Origin: Nemania diffusa
Taxonomy: Eukaryota; Ascomycota; Sordariomycetes; Xylariales; Xylariaceae
Assembly (NCBI GenBank): GCA_038501195.1
Contig: JBBPUQ010000001.1
Location: forward strand, 2,790,001 to 2,854,000
Direction: 5' to 3'
DNA length: 64,000 bases
The translations under genes were made by a program, and so were the position numbers. Each line of letters starts with the position of its first letter. Within the stretch, counting starts at the first letter, position 1. Shown piece after piece: positions 57,560 through 64,000 of this stretch. The notes under the pieces are model-generated. The model did not search any database. It had not been told where the DNA came from and saw only the letters and a list, made by a program, of their open reading frames with translations.

Positions 57560-60229
57560 ATGATTCGTAGCGGCGTGCACCTCGGAATCCGAGGCAGGTT
57601 ACCGAGACACACCGGTCGAGCCACTGTTAGTCGAAGCTTTGGCAGCTCTCTGGCACGACGCAATTATGACTTGACTCTCGAAAACCTCAAAATCGGCAGC
57701 CATACACGAGTGATATTTCAAGGATTTACAGGTTCATCCATCCCCAGACGACACTGGCTTTCAACTCTACAGACTACTTTAAACTAATTCAACTCGGGAT
57801 AGGAAGACAGGCAACTGCTAATGCCAAGGAGTCCATAGAATGGGGAACCAACATTGTCGGCGGCGTTCGACCGGGCTTTGAGGGGGAACATCTTGGACTA
57901 CCGGTCCTACCCACGGTTCGAAAGGTGTGTTAAAACTGCAAGCAGCCTTCCGTGGCTTTCCCTTCTCTTATAGGAGAAGAAGACCAAAAAAGATGACAAG
58001 AACTAATTCAGAACTCATGGACAGGCAATGGACGTTCTCAAACCCGACGCCACTGGTATTTATGTCGCAGCAAACCAAGCGACGGCTGCCATCGAGGAGG
58101 CTATCGAGGCCGAGGTCCCCTTGATCGTCGCGGTAGCGGAGCATATTCCTCTTCACGATATGATACGGGTGAGAACCCACGAGGATTTAATGAGTAGGGG
58201 GCTAGAAAACCAACTAACTACAACGTATCTAGATCCATGCTATGTTAAAAGCACAGAATAAGTCGCGGCTCGTCGGTGCCAACTCACCAGGTATTATATC
58301 CGCGGTGGGGAGATGTAGAATAGGTGTGTGCGTCGTCGTATTAACCTATGTGCTAGAACGGATCATTAATTGTCACTAGGGTTTCAACCGATACCATGTT
58401 TCAAGCCTGGGCGAGTAGGCATCGTGGCACGGTCAGGCACACTAAGTTATGAAAGTAAGACTAATCTATTTCTCGTATCCGCTATTAAAAGGCATTGGCT
58501 GACATCTATCGCGATACTTAGCTGCTGCCTCTACCCTCAGATCTGGCCTAGGCCAAAGTTTATGCATAGGTGTTGGTGGGGATATTCTCCCAGGCACGTC
58601 TCTTAGCGATGGGCTTCAGATATTGGTGGAGGATCCAAATACGGATGCTATCGCACTGGTAGGCGAGCTTGGAGGAGAGGCTGAGATCGAGGCTGCGGAC
58701 TGGATCAGGAAATACTGTTCAAGAACCGAAAAGCCCAAGTTAGTTTTACCCCTACGAACCAGAGCACTCTATTCTACACGCCCAAAGCTAACATTGAACA
58801 TCCAAAACAGGCCCATTTCTGCTGTAATCGGAGGTATAAGAGCTGTCCCAGGTCGAATAATGGGTCACGCCGGTGCCTTCACGCTTCCCGGCGAGCCGTC
58901 CGCCGAAGATAAGATTAAAGCCCTCCAAGCAGTGGGTTGCGCGATTGTGAATCATCCCTCCCGATTTGGGCCGGTTCTAGAGTCTATGTTAGATGGGTCC
59001 ATACCCTCTAGACATAGTATCGGCGAACCCTCATCAAAAGCTGGTTCTCAACGCCGAGGGCTTCATACTGCCACTAGAAGGCCAACTCCGAGTACTGTTA
59101 AAGGTTGTATGAAGCAGACAAGGTCTATATATCTGACACAGTCTACCTCGTTCGACCTTTTACGGGAGCGCGGATTACCAGTCATCGATAGTAACTCTAT
59201 ATCAGGCAATGGCTATCTACTCGCCGTAACCCTCAATCGTTCAACCAGAAGCCCTTGCGTCATCGCCTCTTCATCCGCTGATGGCAGCGCTAAGGAGCTG
59301 GAGAGATTCGATTATGACTACAAAGTCGGAGCCGAGGCCTTAGATATTAGTGCCATCGCATCGCGACTCGGTCTTGATAGTAGTAACAATGACGTTACCT
59401 CATCGCTCCGTACAATCATCACTGGCCTCGTCACCCTTTTTGCGGAGAAAGAAGCATACCTCCTCGAAACCCACCTTGTCGCCTCCCAAAGCGTGACCCC
59501 TGAAATCAGGATCGCTTCCGCGCGCTTCGGCTTCGACGACGCGGCGCATCGCAGCGGCAACCGACAGGCGGACATCCAAGCGCTACGAGACACGGCCGTC
59601 GAAGACGCCGCTGAACTCGAGGCAGAGAAAGATGGTATCGTGTACGTCAAGCTACCAAACGGCGAGGGAGAAAGACAGGTCGCGAACATTGGGACGCTTG
59701 TTAACGGAGCTGGACTCGCGATGAACACGGTCGACGCCCTCTCACATGCGGGGGGTCGGGCCGCGAATTTTCTGGATACTGGAGGGAAAGCGACAAGTGA
59801 GACGGTGAAGAAGAGTTTCGAGATCATCTTGAAGGATCCGCGGGTCAAGGTAAGCGCTACGTTGTCCCCAATTAGCTAGCCCTTGTTTGGTTTTTTTTTT
59901 TTCATTTATCTCTGTCCCCCTTTTTCTACGCCATTAACTATCCCATCTAACCCTACAACTCCTCTGGTCGCTAGCTAACAACTAGAAACAAATAGTGCAT
60001 CTTCGTGAACATATTTGGTGGTCTAACGCTCGGCGACATGATTGCGAGGGGCGTCATCCTAGCATTCCGTGACTTGAATATGAGCGTGCCGGTCGTCGTA
60101 CGGATTCGCGGCACAAATGAGAAGGAAGGCCAGCAGATCATTGCTGAGAGCGGCCTACCTCTCTTCGCTTTCGATGACTTTGACGAGGCCGCGAAAAAGG
60201 CCATTGAACTTGCGAATGGTGCAAACTGA
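57560..60229 (+). CDS. Fused succinyl-CoA ligase (ADP/GDP-forming) alpha-beta-like protein, mitochondrial
   Basis: Eight exons: 57560-57731, 57803-57924, 58025-58168, 58233-58323, 58380-58454, 58522-58738, 58811-59849 and 59996-60229, giving 697 residues. The 72-nt sixth intron stays open in frame, so a naive reading keeps it. Residues 1-45 look like a mitochondrial presequence. The alpha half (to about 340) has FQGFTG, NSPGII, VARSGTLSYE, GLGQSLCIGVGGD and the phospho-histidine motif MGHAGA (His about 293). A linker containing QRRGLHTATRR follows. The beta half (about 376-697) has LLRERGLPV, NGAGLAMNTVDAL, ANFLDTGGKA, VNIFGG and PVVVRIRGTNEKEG. The early ATP-grasp part with the GGRGK loop is absent. 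The family makes or uses acyl-CoA with NTP in the TCA cycle; activity of this protein is uncertain. The first donor (GTTCAT) is weak. Confidence 0.85.
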
Positions 60230-60325
60230 CCGTATTTTAGTAAATTCTGGTTCATTACAAGCTTTGGTCACGCTGATTTGTAAAGGTTTACCTCGTTGCT
60301 GCTGCCTACGGGTCAAGCGATGGTG

Positions 60326-60375
60326 ATGTAGGACATTTTTTTGGACTACAATGTAGGACAATTCTCTGGACTACA
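60326..60375. repeat. 25-bp tandem duplication between convergent genes
   Basis: Two adjacent 25-base units (60326-60350 and 60351-60375), each starting atgtaggaca and ending ggactaca, with three differences in the middle. They lie in the 256 bp that separate the stop codons of the fused ligase and the MFS transporter, so in one or both 3' untranslated regions. Confidence 0.9.
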
Positions 60376-60485
60376 TGAAATCTTCTTTAACTACTACGTG
60401 CAGCTGGCATCTTGAAATACAATCCGTCATAAATGTTTGCATATAGATAAATCAAACGTGAGCTAAAATAAGACACGAAGTCTTT

Positions 60486-62726
60486 TCATACACGTAATAT
60501 AGCCCAGAGCCCCCTTAAATGCAACACTTTCTCTTTCACAGTCGACGCACGGCTGGTATGGCGCCTTAGAGCGGTCGATGGCACAACGCCGTCGTCGCGA
60601 ATAGCGAGCTCGCGCTGTTCTTTACTCAGCTGTGCTTGTTCCATCTCCCAGACTTTCCAGGCGCGCAAGCACCAGCCGAAGATGAAGGCGCCGACGTATA
60701 GGAACCCTGCAAAAAGCTGCACGTTGCGGTAGCCCCATGTGCCTGGAGTACGCAGGCTGAGGCCGATGACCTCGGCAAAGGTGGCTGGAATGACGAGGAC
60801 GAGCCAGGTCATGGATAGAGCTATTTTCGAAGTTAGACACGTGGTTTGTGTTCCTCCTGAAGTCGATTTCGATACCAACACGTGGCTAAAAGCAAGGTCA
60901 ACTGTACTCACCGGAGGGAATCATCGCTATTCCGACGACTTCGGCGCAGATCGGCGTGACTGTCGCCCACATGACACCGCCCACAGCACCGCTAAGCAGC
61001 GCAAAGACGACGCACCCGGCAAACGTCCTGGCCCCGAACGTCCACACGAACAGGCACAGAATACCGCACCACAGGGTGCTGATATTGGCGATATTGAGAC
61101 GGCCTACCCTATCGCTCGAGAGCCCGATAGCAGGTCGTCCAATTCCCTGCGCGACTATTTCCACGTGTTAGCAAGCCTCTCTTCTCTTCCCTTCCCGCAA
61201 CCCCCCGAGATGGACTTAGAAACTTACGATTAAACAGGGCGCCGACCAGCGAGGCTTGCGAAGAGGTCAGGCCCACGGCCTGACAGTACGCGACGATGCT
61301 GAAGACGAGGATAGTGTACGCGATGAGGGAGAGCGTTACCCAGAGCTGAAACATGATGAAGCTAGGGCGCTTGAAGAGCTTCCAGTTGAAGGCGATGTGG
61401 ACGGAGCTGAGGGCCTTGTTGCGGTCACGGATGAACAAGCACGCGACGCCGTTGACGACGAAGCAGATGATGGCGAGCGACCGGAAGGTCCAGGCCAGGC
61501 CGATATTCTGGATCACTGTGATGGCACTCGGAGTTAGTGACCGCCATTCTAACCGTACCTAGCTAAGAATTTCGCAGGTGTAGGGCATCCCGGAGGCTAG
61601 ATGACCCCTGAAGGTGACTAGGATAAGAACAAAGAAAACGGTTCCGAGAATGAATGAATGAATGACTTACTAGCATTCGTTGCGAGCGAGTAGATCAGGC
61701 CGCCGAACCCCGATCCCGAGGCCACGCAGCCGTTCGCGAGGGATCGTTTTTTCTGGAACCATTGCGCGGGAACGGGGGCCGAGGTCACAAACATCAGGCC
61801 GAGGCCGATACCGAAGGAAACGCCTTGCGTCAGGATGATGTGCCAGAGCTCTGTTGCAAAGGAGGAGCCGACGAACGCGATCCTTTTCTCTGCGCGTCAG
61901 CGAATGAAAAGTTCTTAGTGTCATCAAGAATCAAGAGATAAGGTCAGGGATGCGCTGCCTCTAAATAGTAAATAGGAGATGCAGGTGGAACTAGGCAAGA
62001 GAATGAACTGACTACTCACACTTGGAATACGATGCCGGTGAATATGGTTAACCGTGTTCCGTACTTATCCCATCCCGCCAAGAAGGTCGCCAGCGGCGAG
62101 ACAAGGAAGGCTGATGTCCCGTGGTTAGCAGTTATAGTCAAGGTCCGAGGCGAAATGGCCTATACCTATGGACAAGGAGAGTCCCCCTATGAAGGCGTAT
62201 CCTAAATCCGTGGTCTGAAAGGTATTCGTTCTGATGTAATACGCGAGAAAGACGGCATATGACTATATTTTCGACCCCTGTAATTAGCGATGCCCTTGCG
62301 CATTTCCATCTGAGCATGTTTTAAGGATCACTCACCGAGTTGAGACCCCATGTGTGGGCGTTAAGGAAGAACTATGGCACGCAGGGTGAGCAATTTCATT
62401 TTCCATCTTGAGCCATTTGCTTAACATATCCGAACACATATAATTCTTAGAGGAAGGTTCTTGCTCAATGAGAACCTTTCAATCTATGAGAAGGACTGAA
62501 GCAAAAATCAAATAAACTCGCGATTCACTTACAACCGCGGCGACGACGACCCTGTCAATGAATGTTAGCTATCTCATTTGGGCATAATATGAATCATAAG
62601 TCGGTGACTCGGGGGGACTACTCACCAGCCATAGCCTCCTTCTTTAAACTCATCCTGTACTACTGCTGGTTGTGGTTGTTGTTGCTGCTGTTCTAGCCGA
62701 TCCTCATCTTGCGTGGGATTCTCCAT
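60486..62726 (-). CDS. MFS transporter, monocarboxylate (MCT/Mch) type
   Basis: Nine exons: 62626-62726, 62533-62551, 62336-62371, 62166-62262, 62020-62110, 61671-61882, 61228-61515, 60912-61154 and 60486-60820, giving 473 residues. The second exon is only 19 nt. The cytoplasmic start is acidic and Gln-rich (poly-Gln about 13-17), then the family motif EGGYGWVVVAAVF opens helix 1. Further family words are NAHTWGLNSSYAVFLAYY, GLGLMFVTSAPVPAQWF, RSLANGCVASGSGFGGLIYS and, after the central loop, QGIGRPAIGLSSDRVGR. About 12 membrane segments are seen. The tail is basic. Fungal members carry monocarboxylates or remain of unknown substrate; a plasma-membrane or mitochondrial site cannot be told. 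It is tail to tail with the fused succinyl-CoA ligase gene. The fifth intron (61883-62019) has two close possible joins; the chosen one keeps TGIVFQVIAFVGSSFA. Confidence 0.9.
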
Positions 62727-64000
62727 TGCTGGGGCAGATATCTTTTCAGGTTCAGACGTAGTCGTGGCGAGCTATGTGCTTCTGGGAATTCGAGTTAATA
62801 ATAGTTGAGTGTAGTACGGTGTTTGTCAAACTCTAAAACGAAATCAGGATTCAAACAAAAGACTAAGCATTTCCCCTCATCTGTAAACCAAGTTGGTATA
62901 TCCCGCAACGGTTTTTTTTTCTCTTCTTTTTTTTCTCGACTTCGTAGATTTATACCTACCTATGCGCAAGACTCATATAAGCCTAATGAAAATACCGAAA
63001 CCCGAACATTAGGTACGATTTTTAGCACCTGTCTAGTTATTAGCTCCTAGCGGTTAATTATGGCGTAATTATAGCCCAGATCCAAGTCTAGTTCGGGAAT
63101 AACTAGATAGACTAAAAATTATCTAGAGGAAAGTGAAGGAAAAAAAGTGGTCTCTTACACCGTCTGACTCTATCGGCCGTTATATCCGCGGGCCACCCTC
63201 CACCGCCCCTCCACCGCTACGCCCGGCAGCGGATCATGACTTAAATTACCGACGCTATCGGGGATTGTGCTTCACAGGAGCGCTCTCCAGCCCAATCAAT
63301 TTTATAACGTAACGGGATATCAGTGTTGTGCTTCTTGCTCGGCTCGTCTTTTTCCTCGGCCCAGCCCTCGTCTTACGCGTTCCTGATAGGACAGCTGCTC
63401 CGCGGCCGGAGAGATGATGCTTGTGCACCCAACCTAGATAAGTATGATGAGAATGGTGTAGGTAGGGTATCCTTCCCTGTCCGCACTAATATCCCGATGT
63501 ATTCCCTACAGATGTCAGAGGGTTGACAGGTTTGTATTCTCTCCCATGGCTCAGCGACCCAGGCGGCACGCTAAACTTATCGAGATCTCTATAGCGAGTA
63601 GCTAGTTGGAGAATTAAAAAAAACAATCCGAATCGAAGCCGGGTGCACTGAGTCAGGGGACGGCCGCGCCCGTAGACAGAAAAGTGGAGGTTTCCGGATC
63701 TCGAATGCACAACTGTGAGCGCCGATCAGCACCGGCCCCGTAGGGAGACTATCTACGTGCCGTGTCTTCTAAATTGTATGCGCCGAGACAGGCAGAATGT
63801 TACATCGGAGTACGCTTTTTAGGGGTGCCTGCAGCATGCAGCTTAGAAATGCCGCTAGAAGGATTAGGCAAAGTGTCGTGTGGGTAGCTAATAATTGACA
63901 TGCCTCACAGTTCTGGTTGGGAACATTGAGTTCAAGGCATACCATTGGCTTTCGCGACCGGGCGCCAATGAACAGCAAAACCGAACCTGCATCATTAATG
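62727..64000. other. Transporter promoter side and window end, no gene recognised
   Basis: Leader and promoter of the MFS gene come first (T-rich near 62910-62935). No frame to the end of the window resembles a known protein; a gene starting beyond 64,000 cannot be excluded. Confidence 0.5.

Noticed and set aside
1..64000. CRISPR array, operon, phage or bacterial origin
   Set aside because: Introns, gene types, tRNA form and RIP-like DNA all point to a fungal nuclear chromosome; no regularly spaced repeats were seen.

Overview
The window reads as nuclear DNA of a filamentous ascomycete (Pezizomycotina, most likely Sordariomycetes). Twelve protein genes of clear fungal type could be rebuilt. 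Their introns are mostly short (about 53-290 nt), with GTRAGT-like donors and CTAAC/CTGAC branch points close to the acceptor. There is also one intact tRNA-Cys. The gene-poor stretches are full of TACCTACC / TAGGTACCTA words, and one 7.5 kb block is almost pure A+T with no open frame, as expected after repeat-induced point mutation (RIP).

Layout. 1-14 kb: one C2H2 zinc-finger regulator (2319-3143, -), then about 11 kb with no recognisable protein gene, holding a tRNA-Cys and a damaged tRNA-Cys copy. 14-19 kb: a divergent spliceosome pair, prp31 (-) and clf1 (+), sharing about 0.6 kb of upstream DNA. 20.9-22.9 kb: an RS-rich, Ala/Gly-helix DUF3824-like protein (-). 24.4-31.9 kb: the RIP-like A+T block, bracketed at 60-90 bp by two copies of a 16-bp direct repeat. 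33.7-36.3 kb: a La-motif (LARP) RNA-binding protein (-). 40.7-41.9 kb: Sft2-type Golgi vesicle protein (-). 42-47.8 kb: gene-poor, ending in the long leader of a bHLH regulator (47817-49388, +). 50.5-53.4 kb: Npr3 of the GATOR1/SEACIT complex (-). 54.4-55.2 kb: a Cys-rich GPI-anchored surface protein (-). 56.3-56.9 kb: Cox19 (+), four small exons. 57.6-60.2 kb: a fused succinyl-CoA ligase alpha-beta protein (+), eight exons. 60.5-62.7 kb: a monocarboxylate-type MFS transporter (-), nine exons, tail to tail with the ligase.

Functional themes are housekeeping RNA processing (Prp31, Clf1, LARP), nutrient and developmental regulation (Npr3, bHLH, C2H2), secretion and surface (Sft2, GPI protein), and mitochondrial/carboxylate metabolism at the right end (Cox19, fused ligase, transporter). 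The most unusual item is the fused ligase. It keeps the phospho-histidine motif of the alpha half. Its beta half lacks most of the nucleotide-binding part of the ATP-grasp fold, and the two halves are joined by a stretch that looks like a buried mitochondrial presequence. All exon joins were worked out by reading frame, splice signals and family similarity; no search or transcript was available.
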